This document shows, in pieces, positions 24,763 through 33,696 of a DNA stretch of 64,000 nt (its first letter is position 1; each line of letters starts with the position of its first letter). The translations under genes and the position numbers were made by a program. The notes beneath the pieces are model-generated. The model was not told the origin of the DNA, did no database searches, and saw nothing but the letters and a program-made list of their open reading frames with translations. Source of the stretch: Chitinophagaceae bacterium (GTDB lineage: Bacteria; Bacteroidota; Bacteroidia; Chitinophagales; Chitinophagaceae); assembly GCA_016719165.1 (NCBI GenBank), contig JADKAJ010000001.1, positions 806,001 through 870,000 of the forward strand. Reading direction: 5' to 3'.

Positions 24763-26409
24763 CTATTCAAACAACTCATATTTGTTTTTAGGCCGGCGAT
24801 CTTCCAGCCAGCGGAAGTTTTGCAAACGCATTTCAGAAGGTGATTTTTGTTTGATAGGCCAGATAGTGCCGGTAACACTACTGCGAAATACAACTTTTTG
24901 TAAAGCCTGCTCCCCGAAATAAATATCCATTACATCACTTTTGGTCTCATTGATGCCGGTGTAAGCACTGTCTTCATCCTGTATATAATAGATACATTCG
25001 GCATAACCGGATGCCCGCACAGAATCAAGAGAACCATCTTTGAAAAAAGCATCCATGCGGATGGATTTTACCTGGTTGTAAACTTCAGGGTCAGTTTTAT
25101 TAACCAGGAAACTGTTCTCATATACTTTTACCCGGTCGGCTTTTTTATTTTTTGTAAAAATAAATACGGTGTCACCTGTGATCTGGCTTTCCTTTGACCA
25201 TAGTACCGGATCCTGGTAAAGCTGGAAAGCCGAGTCTTTAAAAGAATAAAATAAACTGTCGCATACCGCCTGCATGGAATCGGCAAAAATGCGGACATGA
25301 CGATAGGCCTCAAAATATCGGTCCGTACTGTCTTTCTTATTTACATTCACCACTTTTGTTCCTTTGATCGTGTCTTTTACGAGGGAATCTTTTGTGCCGT
25401 ACAGGTCACTGAGACGGGCAGAGAATAAAGTATCTGCCGTTACATAGATCGAATCGTTGTCCTGCTTAATGATCATTAATGGCTTCCGGGTGGCCAGCAT
25501 GCGGTCTCGTTTATTATCCCGGTATACTTCACCAGCTAAGATAGTAGTGCCCTGTGCCGTATCAACAATAACCACATTACCGATGGCCTGTGAGGTACCC
25601 AGGCTGTCATTGAAGGCAACCTTATCAGCAATGATAGTTGTTTTTCCATCTTTGATAACAGGCCGTTGACCAAACTCGGCTTTGCCGGTTGCCATATTAT
25701 AAAAGCCTTCTTTTGTTTCAATCGTTCTGCCGCTGCTGTCTTTGATAAAGGTTTCGGCAATGAACCGGGTGGTCTGGCTTTGTGTATTATAGAGTAATGA
25801 ATCGGTTTTAATAAAATAAGACGGGTCTTTTAATTCCACATTGTTTTTAAAATAAATATCTCTTAATCCGGCATAATAATATCCTTCTTTACTGGTCAGT
25901 GTGGTTGTTTTATTAACCACCTTACCGCCGTTCTTGTAAATACCGATATCTGTCGACATGTCATATTCAAGATCGGGGGTAGTAAGGGTTCCTTTACCAT
26001 CGGTGAGTTTAACGGCGCCATCAAGGTAAGCGATCTTTCTGTCGATCAGGTAGCGGAGATGATTGGCATATACGTTAATGGTATCAGCATCGTTAATATG
26101 CACTTTCCCCCAGGCTTCAAATGTTTTGTTATCATTATTCAGTACACAGCTATCACAATTGAAAAGGCTCTTGCCTTGTCTTAGTCTTACATTACCCGCC
26201 AGAATCTGCAGGGTGGTGCTGTCATTTAATTTTAGAATGGTCAGGTGCCTGGACCCAAGAATTTCAACATCAGTTAGGGTGTCAACCGGTGCTACGGGAG
26301 AAACAGTGGTAACGGGTGGCAATTTCGGTGAGACCTGGGAAAAAGAAAGGGCAGGGCTGCACAAGAGTCCCAATAATAATAAGCCAGGTAAAATTTTCAG
26401 GTATCGCAT
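24763..26409 (-). CDS. OstA/LptA-like periplasmic protein
   Basis: 548 residues with signal peptide MRYLKILPGLLLLGLLCSPA. It is built of repeated LptA/OstA-type beta-jellyroll strands, for example LNDSTTLQILAGNVRLRQGK, FEAWGKVHINDADTINVYAN, YLDGAVKLTDGKGTLTTPDL, KEGYYYAGLRDIYFKNNVEL and GTSQAIGNVVIVD. Such proteins bridge the periplasm and shuttle LPS to LptD. Start and end details: its ATG overlaps the TAA of the MlaD-like gene by one base (TAATG), a sign of translational coupling. With the divergent LptD-like gene 2 kb away it suggests one LPS or lipid transport locus. Confidence 0.88.
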   Translation of the reverse strand: MRYLKILPGLLLLGLLCSPALSFSQVSPKLPPVTTVSPVAPVDTLTDVEILGSRHLTILKLNDSTTLQILAGNVRLRQGKSLFNCDSCVLNNDNKTFEAWGKVHINDADTINVYANHLRYLIDRKIAYLDGAVKLTDGKGTLTTPDLEYDMSTDIGIYKNGGKVVNKTTTLTSKEGYYYAGLRDIYFKNNVELKDPSYFIKTDSLLYNTQSQTTRFIAETFIKDSSGRTIETKEGFYNMATGKAEFGQRPVIKDGKTTIIADKVAFNDSLGTSQAIGNVVIVDTAQGTTILAGEVYRDNKRDRMLATRKPLMIIKQDNDSIYVTADTLFSARLSDLYGTKDSLVKDTIKGTKVVNVNKKDSTDRYFEAYRHVRIFADSMQAVCDSLFYSFKDSAFQLYQDPVLWSKESQITGDTVFIFTKNKKADRVKVYENSFLVNKTDPEVYNQVKSIRMDAFFKDGSLDSVRASGYAECIYYIQDEDSAYTGINETKSDVMDIYFGEQALQKVVFRSSVTGTIWPIKQKSPSEMRLQNFRWLEDRRPKNKYELFE

Positions 26410-27401
26410 TAGTTAGCCCCTGCAGGAACAGTGTCTTTTTTTGCAGGCGAAGATAACGGGCCGGTTTTATCTTTTTTACCAAAAATGGAAAGATTAACGT
26501 AGCGTTTAGGATGTGTTCTTAAATCATCCATTAATATTTCAGCACTCAGGATCGCATCATTGAGTTTGTTATAAAGAGTCTTATCGTTGATCAGTGCACC
26601 AAGCGTACCGTCCTTGCTGGAAAGTTTGGCAGCAGTAGTTTTCAACTGTGCGATCATTGCATTTAACGAATCAATCGTTGGTTGCAATTCAAGTGCCGAT
26701 AATTTTTCTGTCGCTTTTTTTGCATTACCAATGGTGGCAGTGATGTCGCCGGTATTGTTCTTAAGACTTTCAGAAATAGCCTGTGCATTATTCAGTGTTT
26801 TAGCTAATGCACTGGTTTGATTATCCAGTAAACCATTCAGGGCATTGCTGGCATTGCTGAGGTTGTTCAGTGTCTGTTTCAGGTGCCCTTTGTTTTCTGC
26901 ACTGAGCATACCATTTACACCACTCAAGGTTGTCTGTAAAGAATCCAGTACATCTCTTACTTTGGCCAGCGTGGGGTTGAGCTGGGCTTTAACATCTCCC
27001 AGGATTCCTGTTTCTGTGCGGGTTGCAAGGGTATCTCCTGATTTCATCATTTCCGGGGAATCACCTCTTTCAATTACGATAAAAGAAGAGCCTACCAGGC
27101 TGGATGAAATAAAGGCAACAGAATTTTTTGGGATATTAATATTGCGGGTAAGATTAATAGTCACAACAATCGCACTGACATTTTTGTCTTTTTCTCTTTT
27201 GTCATAGACGGTACCGATAGGAAGGCCGTTAATCTTTACTTCGTTTGATTTTTCCAGGGTACCGAGGTCAGTAAAAACAGCATAGATCTTTTCACTGCGG
27301 TTAAAAACATCCTTACCCTTTAAGAAATTAAATCCAATAATAAGGGTCGTAAGGGCTACAATGGATAATATGCCGACTTTAGTTTCGTTACTGATTTTCA
27401 T
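26409..27401 (-). CDS. MlaD/MCE family lipid transport protein
   Basis: 330 residues. One N-terminal membrane helix (KVGILSIVALTTLIIGFNFL, about residues 8-27) anchors the protein in the inner membrane. A single MCE domain follows (about 38-115: YAVFTDLGTLEKSNEVKING, LPIGTVYDKREKDKNVSAIV, SVAFISSSLVGSSFIVIERG). The rest is helical and coiled-coil like (LNNLSNASNALNGLLDNQTS and onward), ending in a Lys/Pro-rich tail. MCE proteins form hexameric rings or tubes moving phospholipids between membranes. No MlaE/MlaF permease or ATPase genes are nearby, so the partner complex is encoded elsewhere. It is coupled to the OstA-like gene by a one-base overlap. Confidence 0.93.
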   Translation of the reverse strand: MKISNETKVGILSIVALTTLIIGFNFLKGKDVFNRSEKIYAVFTDLGTLEKSNEVKINGLPIGTVYDKREKDKNVSAIVVTINLTRNINIPKNSVAFISSSLVGSSFIVIERGDSPEMMKSGDTLATRTETGILGDVKAQLNPTLAKVRDVLDSLQTTLSGVNGMLSAENKGHLKQTLNNLSNASNALNGLLDNQTSALAKTLNNAQAISESLKNNTGDITATIGNAKKATEKLSALELQPTIDSLNAMIAQLKTTAAKLSSKDGTLGALINDKTLYNKLNDAILSAEILMDDLRTHPKRYVNLSIFGKKDKTGPLSSPAKKDTVPAGAN

Positions 27402-27485
27402 TCGAATGCTTTTGATAAGGTTAATACCTTTCGGGTGCCAAATTAGCTAATTATTTTTAAACGGTTCAGCGAGGCGGAGTAAAAG

Positions 27486-27515
27486 AAAAAGGATGAACCT
27501 GCGTCCATCCTTTTT
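27486..27515 (-). terminator. intrinsic terminator after the amidase gene
   Basis: Stem AAAAAGGATG / CATCCTTTTT (27486-27495 and 27506-27515) with a 10 nt loop, 20 bp past the amidase stop. Read on the minus strand, it ends in five T residues. It should partly separate the amidase from the downstream MlaD-like gene. Confidence 0.82.
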
Positions 27516-27534
27516 CTGATCAATAAGTATAAAA

Positions 27535-28575
27535 TTATTTGGCCTGCCTTTTCTTCTCATTGGCTTCCACCATTTCAAGAAATGCTTTGGTATTTGCTGC
27601 CGCCGCTTTTCTGTCACTCTCTGTAATCTTTTCTTCTATTACATCTTTTTTATCATCTCCCTGTTTTTCTTCCAGCCAGCTGATATACTTTCTTAATGCC
27701 CTGATAATGCATTCTGAAAGTTCGTTTTGACCTTCCTGGCTGTTCAGGTACTTTTCTTCCTCCGGATTGGAGATAAAACCGGTTTCTATCAAAACGCTGG
27801 GCATAGCAGTGGCCTGCAGTACCCAGATACCCACCCCACGTTGTTTTACATCACGGTCCACACGGCCTACTTTTACAAACTCATCCTGTACATAACCAGC
27901 CAGGGTAGCGCTGCGTTTGAAGTATTGTTTTGTTTTCAGCAACGATAAAGCAATAAATTCTGGTGAGTTAGGGTCAATGCCACCATAGTTCTGTTCAAAA
28001 TTTTCCTCGGCCAGCATCGGTGCATTTTCCCGAACGGCTAATTCTTTTTCTTCACTTTTATGAGCACCCCATATATAGGTTTCTGTTCCTTTGGCCTTAC
28101 TTGGCAAATTGTAATAACGGTATTGAGGAACCTGTTTGGTTTTCTTTTTCCTGTTCTTTCCTTTTCCAGTATAATAGGTAACTGTTTTGTAACCGGTCAA
28201 TTCAGATTTTCGCTGCGCCGGTGCTGAGTTCACATGTATACATAAGAACAAGTCACCCTTATTATTATTGGCATAGTCGGCCCTGGCATGTAAAGCCGGG
28301 TAAGTATCAGTGGTACGTGTAAAAAGCAGCTTGATGTCGGGGAATTCTTTTTCGATCATTTTACCCAGTTTCAACGATACATCCAGGCAGATATCTTTTT
28401 CATACGAATATTGTCCTTTGGCACCGGCATCACTGCCGCCATGGCCGGGATCAATGACAATGGTCTTCACTACTTTTTGTTTCCGGGGAGTAGTAGAAAT
28501 ATCGTCGCCTTTAAAGGAAAAGAAACTGATGGTGAATGCGGCTGCAAGGAAAACAAGAAAGGTTCGTTTGATCAT
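27535..28575 (-). CDS. N-acetylmuramoyl-L-alanine amidase (Amidase_3)
   Basis: 346 residues. Zinc amidase that splits peptide stems from peptidoglycan in the periplasm. N-terminal signal/anchor (MIKRTFLVFLAAAFTISFFS). Zinc ligands are His45 in VIDPGHGGSDAGAKG, Glu59 in YSYEKDICLD and the His of CIHVNSAP. The catalytic Glu lies in VLIETGFISNPEEEKYL. An insertion of about 60 residues between ligands (SELTGYKTVTYYTGKGKNRK through EELAVREN) is typical for the Bacteroidota form. The C-terminal ~50 residues are charged and helical. It heads a minus-strand series with the MlaD-like and OstA-like genes and is divergent from the LptD-like gene. Confidence 0.95.
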   Translation of the reverse strand: MIKRTFLVFLAAAFTISFFSFKGDDISTTPRKQKVVKTIVIDPGHGGSDAGAKGQYSYEKDICLDVSLKLGKMIEKEFPDIKLLFTRTTDTYPALHARADYANNNKGDLFLCIHVNSAPAQRKSELTGYKTVTYYTGKGKNRKKKTKQVPQYRYYNLPSKAKGTETYIWGAHKSEEKELAVRENAPMLAEENFEQNYGGIDPNSPEFIALSLLKTKQYFKRSATLAGYVQDEFVKVGRVDRDVKQRGVGIWVLQATAMPSVLIETGFISNPEEEKYLNSQEGQNELSECIIRALRKYISWLEEKQGDDKKDVIEEKITESDRKAAAANTKAFLEMVEANEKKRQAK

Positions 28576-28672
28576 AGTTTTTCATTTTACGTCCTGTGGA
28601 CTTTAATCAAAGGGTGGCAGAATATTCACAAATTGTTTAGGCTTATCAATAGGTCTCCAATCTATAAAGATT

Positions 28673-28680
28673 TACATTTG
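28673..28680 (+). promoter_or_regulatory. candidate -7 promoter element of the LptD-like gene
   Basis: TACATTTG fits TAnnTTTG exactly and lies only 11 bp before the ATG at 28692, implying a very short leader. No matching -33 TTG/TTTG is at the expected spacing, so confidence is limited. Confidence 0.38.
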
Positions 28681-28691
28681 CTTCCTACCTG

Positions 28692-31463
28692 ATGGAGCAA
28701 CTGTACAAATTTAGGTCAATTTACTTTTTTTACGGGATACTGACTGCGGTTATATTTTGCACACTAACGTGGAAAACAGCTGCTAACGGTGTGCCAGGTC
28801 ATTTTTTTTACACTCCTTTAACATACTTCGCAGATACAGTAAAGCCACTGATAAAAAAAGATGCGATCAATGCGAATAAAGTTGCAGGTACAGATACTGC
28901 AAAATTACCGGCTGCTGATACCACAAAATTGCCGGGTATGGATTCAGTTATCAAACAAAAGATCGATACATTTTCACTTAAAGTCTCCAAAGATTCGTTA
29001 GAAGCTCCGCTAAAATATGAAGCTGCTGACTCTGTTGTGGTGCTGGTTCAGGCCAAAAAAATACTTCTTTATGGAAAAACCAAAACGGAGTACAAGGATA
29101 TTGTATTGACGGCCCCCAAAGTAGAAGTAGACCAGGTAACACAGATGGTGACGGCCGTCAATAGTAAAGACAGTACCGGGGAAGTGATAGAAACGGCTAA
29201 ATTCAAAAGTGAAGAAAGCGAATTTACCAGTGACACCATTCAATATAACTTTAAGTCGCAGGTGGGACTTACTAAAAATACTTATACCCAGCAGGGAGAA
29301 ATATTAGTGATAGGTGAAGTAGCCAAAAAAGTAAATGAGAATACCACCTTTATTAAAAGGGCAAGATTTACCACTTGTTTACTGGATGAACCGCACTTTG
29401 CATTTGTAACACCCAAGATGAAAGTGATCAACCAGAAGCTGGCTATTTCCGGACCGGCTCACCCGGAATTTGAAGGGGTGCCAGTTCCGGTATACCTGCC
29501 ATTTGGTTTTTACCCGCTTAGCCAGGGAAGACATTCAGGTTTACTCCGGCCACAGTTTATGACGGATGAAGTAAGAGGGCTGGGTTTACAGGGACTTGGA
29601 TATTATAAAGTGCTGAATGATTTCTGGGATGCACAGATCACCGGGGATATTTTTTCATATGGTGAATGGTCACTTGGTTTGAGAACTACCTACCGGAAAA
29701 TATACAAGTACAACGGGGGCTTTAACCTGAGCATGCGCTCTTCCAAAGTGAATTTTAAAGGGGATCCTGATTTTTCAAGAAGCCAGGTTTATAATATTAC
29801 CTGGAATCACTCACTGGATACAAGGGCAAGACCGGGAATAAATTTCACTGCTAATGTAAATGCCGGTTCAACTAAATTTAACCAGCTCATTCCGGGTAAT
29901 CCTTTTATTAATTACCAGAATCTGATGGGGTCTTCTATCACATTCAGTAAATCATGGAAGAATAAACCTTTTAACCTGTCCCTGAGTGCCACCCACTCGC
30001 AGAATAATAATCTCAGGCTTATCAATCTGAGCCTGCCCAATGCTGCATTTACGGTAGGTAATGTTTATCCGTTTCAAAGTAAGAAGGGTACCGGTTCTAT
30101 AAAATGGTATGAGAAACTGGCCGTTGCCTATGCAGGAAATTTCAGTAACAATATCAGCTTTTATGATTCACTTACCTACGGAAAGAATGGGGTAAAACCT
30201 TTTTTAAAATACCTGCTGGATACTGCACAATGGACTGCACAACATAGTATTCCCATTACATTATCCCTGCCGCCGATATTGGGCGGAAGGATCATTGTGG
30301 CTCCCGGCATCAATTATGGCCAGACGTGGATACAACGGACAACCAATTATTCCTGGAACCCCACCCTGAAAAAAGTGGATACTATAACATCAAAAGGTTT
30401 GTTCATTGATCAGCGGGGAAGTGTTTCTTTAGGTTTTAATACAGCCGTGTTTGGAACGGTACAGTTCAAAAAGTCAAGAATCATGGCTTTACGGCATGTG
30501 ATACGACCCAATATGGGATTCAGTTATACTCCCGATCTTAATAAGGGGCGTATAAAAAGTACACAGGTTGATACCACGGGAAGAGTTTTATTTTATAATG
30601 AAATTGGCGGTGGCTTTCTCTACAATGCATCTACCCGCAGGTCGGCTGCTATGAACTTTGGTGTGGATAATAATGTAGAAATGAAATGGCGGTCTAAAAA
30701 AGATACCGGTGAACTGGCGATCAAAAAAATAAGAGTCATTGAAGGTTTTGGGTTTAACGGGTCCTATGATTTTATCAGGGATTCCATGAACCTGTCGCCC
30801 ATCAGTATTTATTTCAGAACCACTTTATTGGAGAAGATCAATATCAATGCCAGCACTACCTTGAATCCTTATCAAACAGATGTCAGGGGATATGATATTG
30901 CCAAATATGCATGGCAGGGAGGAAAATTCAAACTGGGCAGGTTAACTACGGGTAATATTTCTGTATCTACCAGTTTTCAAAGTAAACCCAAAGATGCCCA
31001 AAAGGAAGAAGAACGGAAGAAACAATCCGCACAGCGTTTAAATGATCCGGCGTTGTTAGCTGATCAGCAGCGGCTGCTGGATTATATGCAGCAAAATTCT
31101 TCTGAATTCGTTGACTTCAATATTCAATGGAACCTGAGCCTGAGTTATTCTTTATCTTTTGTAAATATCATCAAGCCTGACTTCAGTGGTTTTGAAAAGG
31201 ATTTTACTTCGGGAATAAGTTTTAATGGAGGGTTCAATCTTACGGATAAGTGGAAATTGTCCGGAAGCGGCAGTTATGATATCGATACCAAAGAAGTACA
31301 ATACATTTCTTTATCTATCAACAGGGATATGCACTGCTGGCAATTATCTATCAACGTTATCCCGGTAGGCTTTACCCGATCCTTTAATTTTTCCATCAGT
31401 CCCAAAGCGGCGTTGCTACAGGACCTGAAGATAAACCGTACCCGGTATTTCACCAGTTATTGA
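28692..31463 (+). CDS. LptD-like LPS assembly outer membrane protein
   Basis: 923 residues. N-terminal hydrophobic segment (YFFYGILTAVIFCTLTW), a low-complexity Asp/Thr/Lys linker (residues ~50-100), then an LptA-like jellyroll (KKILLYGKTKTEYKDIVLTA, STGEVIETAKFKSEESEFTS). The large beta-barrel follows, with the LptD-type stretches GPAHPEFEGVPVPVYLPFGF and YPLSQGRHSGLLRPQF and long aromatic strand alternation to the end. In Bacteroidota LptD inserts lipopolysaccharide into the outer leaflet. It stands divergent from amidase-MlaD-OstA genes, and its end overlaps the convergent acyltransferase gene by 7 bp. Confidence 0.92.
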   Translation: MEQLYKFRSIYFFYGILTAVIFCTLTWKTAANGVPGHFFYTPLTYFADTVKPLIKKDAINANKVAGTDTAKLPAADTTKLPGMDSVIKQKIDTFSLKVSKDSLEAPLKYEAADSVVVLVQAKKILLYGKTKTEYKDIVLTAPKVEVDQVTQMVTAVNSKDSTGEVIETAKFKSEESEFTSDTIQYNFKSQVGLTKNTYTQQGEILVIGEVAKKVNENTTFIKRARFTTCLLDEPHFAFVTPKMKVINQKLAISGPAHPEFEGVPVPVYLPFGFYPLSQGRHSGLLRPQFMTDEVRGLGLQGLGYYKVLNDFWDAQITGDIFSYGEWSLGLRTTYRKIYKYNGGFNLSMRSSKVNFKGDPDFSRSQVYNITWNHSLDTRARPGINFTANVNAGSTKFNQLIPGNPFINYQNLMGSSITFSKSWKNKPFNLSLSATHSQNNNLRLINLSLPNAAFTVGNVYPFQSKKGTGSIKWYEKLAVAYAGNFSNNISFYDSLTYGKNGVKPFLKYLLDTAQWTAQHSIPITLSLPPILGGRIIVAPGINYGQTWIQRTTNYSWNPTLKKVDTITSKGLFIDQRGSVSLGFNTAVFGTVQFKKSRIMALRHVIRPNMGFSYTPDLNKGRIKSTQVDTTGRVLFYNEIGGGFLYNASTRRSAAMNFGVDNNVEMKWRSKKDTGELAIKKIRVIEGFGFNGSYDFIRDSMNLSPISIYFRTTLLEKININASTTLNPYQTDVRGYDIAKYAWQGGKFKLGRLTTGNISVSTSFQSKPKDAQKEEERKKQSAQRLNDPALLADQQRLLDYMQQNSSEFVDFNIQWNLSLSYSLSFVNIIKPDFSGFEKDFTSGISFNGGFNLTDKWKLSGSGSYDIDTKEVQYISLSINRDMHCWQLSINVIPVGFTRSFNFSISPKAALLQDLKINRTRYFTSY

Positions 31464-32197
31464 TCCTGGTGACTGGTATAATACTCCATTGTTATTTGGA
31501 AGATCTTTTCTTTTAACTGATCAGCGGTCAGGTTTGCGGTACTTACCGGTGGAAGAAAATGTATCGCCACTTTTGATGGCCAGAAAAAGAAAGGCTTATT
31601 TGCCGGCAATACTCTTTTAGTATTGAAAATGACAGCAGGCATAATTGCGGTTCCGGTTTCAACAGCCAGTTTAAAGGCACCACTATGAAATTTTTTTAAT
31701 GGTTCATTGTTGCGGTTGCGGGTGCCTTCCGGGTAGATGCACATGTGAATTCCCTGGCGGAGTACCGCTTTCATCTTATCGAAACTTTGCCGCCGGCTGA
31801 TTTCATTCTTACGGTCTACCAGTACAGAGCCTTTCATATAGAAAAAACCAAACAACGGAACTTTTGCAAACGAAGATTTGGCAATCGTTTTATTGGGGCC
31901 TTGTATGAATGGCGAAGAGAGGGGCACATCGAGCATTGAATTATGGTTGCAGGTAACAATATAGGTTTCTCCTTTTTTGAAATTTTCTTTGCCTTTTACT
32001 GTAAAGGGGCAACCTACCAGGTATAACCAGACATTCATCCATAGTCTTGAAATGCGAATAAAAATATCCTGTCCTTTGGGATCCGGGATCAGCCAGCAAA
32101 GCATGGAAGGGATAAATATGATCAGAAATGTGGCGATAAAACTCACCATGGCCCACAGTGCCAGTATCCTTCCCAGTATGTTTTTAAGTTGTGTCAT
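31457..32197 (-). CDS. plsC: 1-acyl-sn-glycerol-3-phosphate acyltransferase
   Basis: 246 residues from ATG 32197 (MTQLKNILGRIL), which follows the ung stop by one base; an upstream ATG at 32215 would overlap ung by 17 bp. It makes phosphatidic acid from lysophosphatidic acid at the inner membrane. Two N-terminal hydrophobic helices are followed by the acyltransferase motifs NHNSMLD (H-x4-D), KVPLFGFFYMKGSVLVDR, PEGTRNRN and the proline-containing GTAIMPAVIFNT. It is co-directional with ung, probably one transcript. Confidence 0.93.
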   Translation of the reverse strand: MTQLKNILGRILALWAMVSFIATFLIIFIPSMLCWLIPDPKGQDIFIRISRLWMNVWLYLVGCPFTVKGKENFKKGETYIVTCNHNSMLDVPLSSPFIQGPNKTIAKSSFAKVPLFGFFYMKGSVLVDRKNEISRRQSFDKMKAVLRQGIHMCIYPEGTRNRNNEPLKKFHSGAFKLAVETGTAIMPAVIFNTKRVLPANKPFFFWPSKVAIHFLPPVSTANLTADQLKEKIFQITMEYYTSHQDQ

Positions 32198-32198
32198 A

Positions 32199-32870
32199 TT
32201 ATAGACTCCAGTCAATGGGATCTATCCCGTTTTTTACAAGATATTCATTCGTTTTGGAAAAATGTTTGCAACCCAGGAAACCTGCATGGGCAGAAAGGGG
32301 AGAAGGGTGTGCCGCTTTCAGGATCAGATGTTTTCTTTCATCGATCAATATTTTTTTCTCCTGTGCAAATTTGCCCCATAATAAAAAGACAACATTCTTT
32401 TTTTTATCCGAAATTGTTTTGATGACATGGTCTGTAAACTGTGCCCAGCCAATTTTGGAATGGCTCATCGGTTCTCCGGCACGAACACTTAATGATGCAT
32501 TCAATAGAAAAACTCCCTGTTGGGCCCAATGTGTCAGGTTGCCATGATTGGGTATTTCGATACCGATATCCTGCTGAAGTTCTTTAAAGATATTGACGAG
32601 AGAGGGCGGCGGTGCCACCCCATTTTGTACAGAAAAACAAAGGCCATGTGCCTGGCCGGGTCCATGATAGGGATCTTGTCCCAGTATCACCACTTTTACT
32701 TTATCAAATGGGGTAGTATTAAAGGCATTGAAAAGTAAGCTGCCCGGCGGATAGATTATTTTTCCCTGGGATTTTTCAGTTTTTATATGTAAAGCGATCT
32801 GTTCAAAATAAGGCTTATTGAATTCATTTTTCAGCACTTCTTTCCACGAGGGCTCAATCTTTACATCCAT
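32199..32870 (-). CDS. ung: uracil-DNA glycosylase
   Basis: Family 1 UDG, removing uracil from DNA as the first step of base-excision repair. 223 residues, normal. The water-activating motif GQDPYHGPGQAHGLCFSV puts the catalytic Asp at residue 66. The uracil-recognition strand VVFLLWGKFAQEKKILI and the minor-groove loop HPSPLSAHAGF near the C-terminus are intact. First gene of the ung-plsC pair; divergent from tRNA-Arg. Confidence 0.98.
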   Translation of the reverse strand: MDVKIEPSWKEVLKNEFNKPYFEQIALHIKTEKSQGKIIYPPGSLLFNAFNTTPFDKVKVVILGQDPYHGPGQAHGLCFSVQNGVAPPPSLVNIFKELQQDIGIEIPNHGNLTHWAQQGVFLLNASLSVRAGEPMSHSKIGWAQFTDHVIKTISDKKKNVVFLLWGKFAQEKKILIDERKHLILKAAHPSPLSAHAGFLGCKHFSKTNEYLVKNGIDPIDWSL

Positions 32871-32880
32871 TCTATTTTAC

Positions 32881-32912
32881 TTTGGCTGCAAGCTAAAAAA
32901 AAATTACTTTTG
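32881..32912 (+). promoter_or_regulatory. tRNA-Arg promoter, Bacteroidota type
   Basis: TTTG at 32881-32884 and TACTTTTG at 32905-32912 are separated by 20 bp, matching the TTTG-N~19-TAnnTTTG promoter of the Bacteroidota primary sigma factor. The mature tRNA begins 20 bp further on. It is the best complete promoter in the window. Confidence 0.75.
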
Positions 32913-32931
32913 CAGCCGTTCTTTTAAAGGA

Positions 32932-33005
32932 GGTCCGGTAGCTCAGTTGAATAGAGCAATTGCCTTCTAAGCAATAGGTCATTGGTTTGAATCCAATCCG
33001 GATCA
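32932..33005 (+). tRNA. tRNA-Arg(TCT)
   Basis: A full cloverleaf can be drawn. The 7 bp acceptor stem is GGTCCGG/CCGGATC, with one G-U pair. The D stem is GCTC/GAGC. The anticodon stem ATTGC/GCAAT holds the loop CTTCTAA, giving anticodon TCT, which reads AGA and AGG. The T stem is ATTGG/CCAAT. The CCA end is not encoded. Unusually, the D loop has GA instead of GG (A at 32950, position 19) and the T loop reads TTTGAAT (T at 32988, position 56), so the tertiary pair would be A19-U56 rather than G19-C56. Confidence 0.95.
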
Positions 33006-33006
33006 C

Positions 33007-33044
33007 AAAAAAGCGTCGCGGTGTATAATCGTGACGCTTTTTTT
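33007..33044 (+). terminator. intrinsic terminator of tRNA-Arg
   Basis: Stem AAAAAAGCGTC / GACGCTTTTTTT with a 16 nt intervening loop that pairs further, starting 2 bp after the tRNA 3' end and closing with a T-run. On the other strand it can also end the convergent hypothetical gene. Confidence 0.85.
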
Positions 33045-33064
33045 ATTCATTATTCTTTACACAC

Positions 33065-33580
33065 TCACTGCCCCGGCAACCGGAAACTATCCAAAAATGC
33101 ATTCACTTTTGGTTCCGGCAATTCCTTTTTACTGTATACATACAGGAAACCGATGAACTTGCCATCCGTCCAGGCTTTAATCTTCCATTTATTCTTTTCC
33201 CCATCTTCCCAGTAATCAATGATGCCCCTGGTATTATCTTTATTGTTCAGCAGGTGGCCCCGGCCGTATCCCATGCTTTTGGTGATCTCAAAACTTGTTT
33301 TCAGGTAATCAGCATAGGCAATCATCATGTCTTCTGCCAGCGGAAGTTCTGTTATAGGATTCAGCAGCTTTACACATATAATGCCATAGTTAACGTCTTC
33401 CTTAGTGCACTCACCGGAATAAATGGAAGAAGAGTCAGCACTTTTGCTCAATTCGTATTTGATTTCACAATAAGTGTATGCTGTGCATCCGGAATTACTG
33501 ACAGGATATTTTTTCAGGCTTTGTGCACCCGTAGTTAACATGATCAACAGGCTTGCCAATAAGGAGAACAATCGTAGCAT
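33065..33580 (-). CDS. secreted hypothetical protein
   Basis: 171 residues. Signal peptide MLRLFSLLASLLIMLTTGAQ. The mature domain is about 150 residues with a mix of strands and helices (YCEIKYELSKSADSSSIYSG, MMIAYADYLKTSFEITKSMG, DNTRGIIDYWEDGEKNKWKI, KFIGFLYVYSKKEL). It contains four cysteines that could form disulfides. I do not recognise the family. It stands alone, convergent with tRNA-Arg. Confidence 0.75.
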   Translation of the reverse strand: MLRLFSLLASLLIMLTTGAQSLKKYPVSNSGCTAYTYCEIKYELSKSADSSSIYSGECTKEDVNYGIICVKLLNPITELPLAEDMMIAYADYLKTSFEITKSMGYGRGHLLNNKDNTRGIIDYWEDGEKNKWKIKAWTDGKFIGFLYVYSKKELPEPKVNAFLDSFRLPGQ

Positions 33581-33696
33581 AAAGAAAGGAAGTTTGCATA
33601 AAGATAAACGCCAATTGACAAAGGTTGCAATCAGGCTGTTATTAATTATAAAACGGTCGCTGCAAATCGTTTAAATTGCAGGCCTAATTGCCTGCT

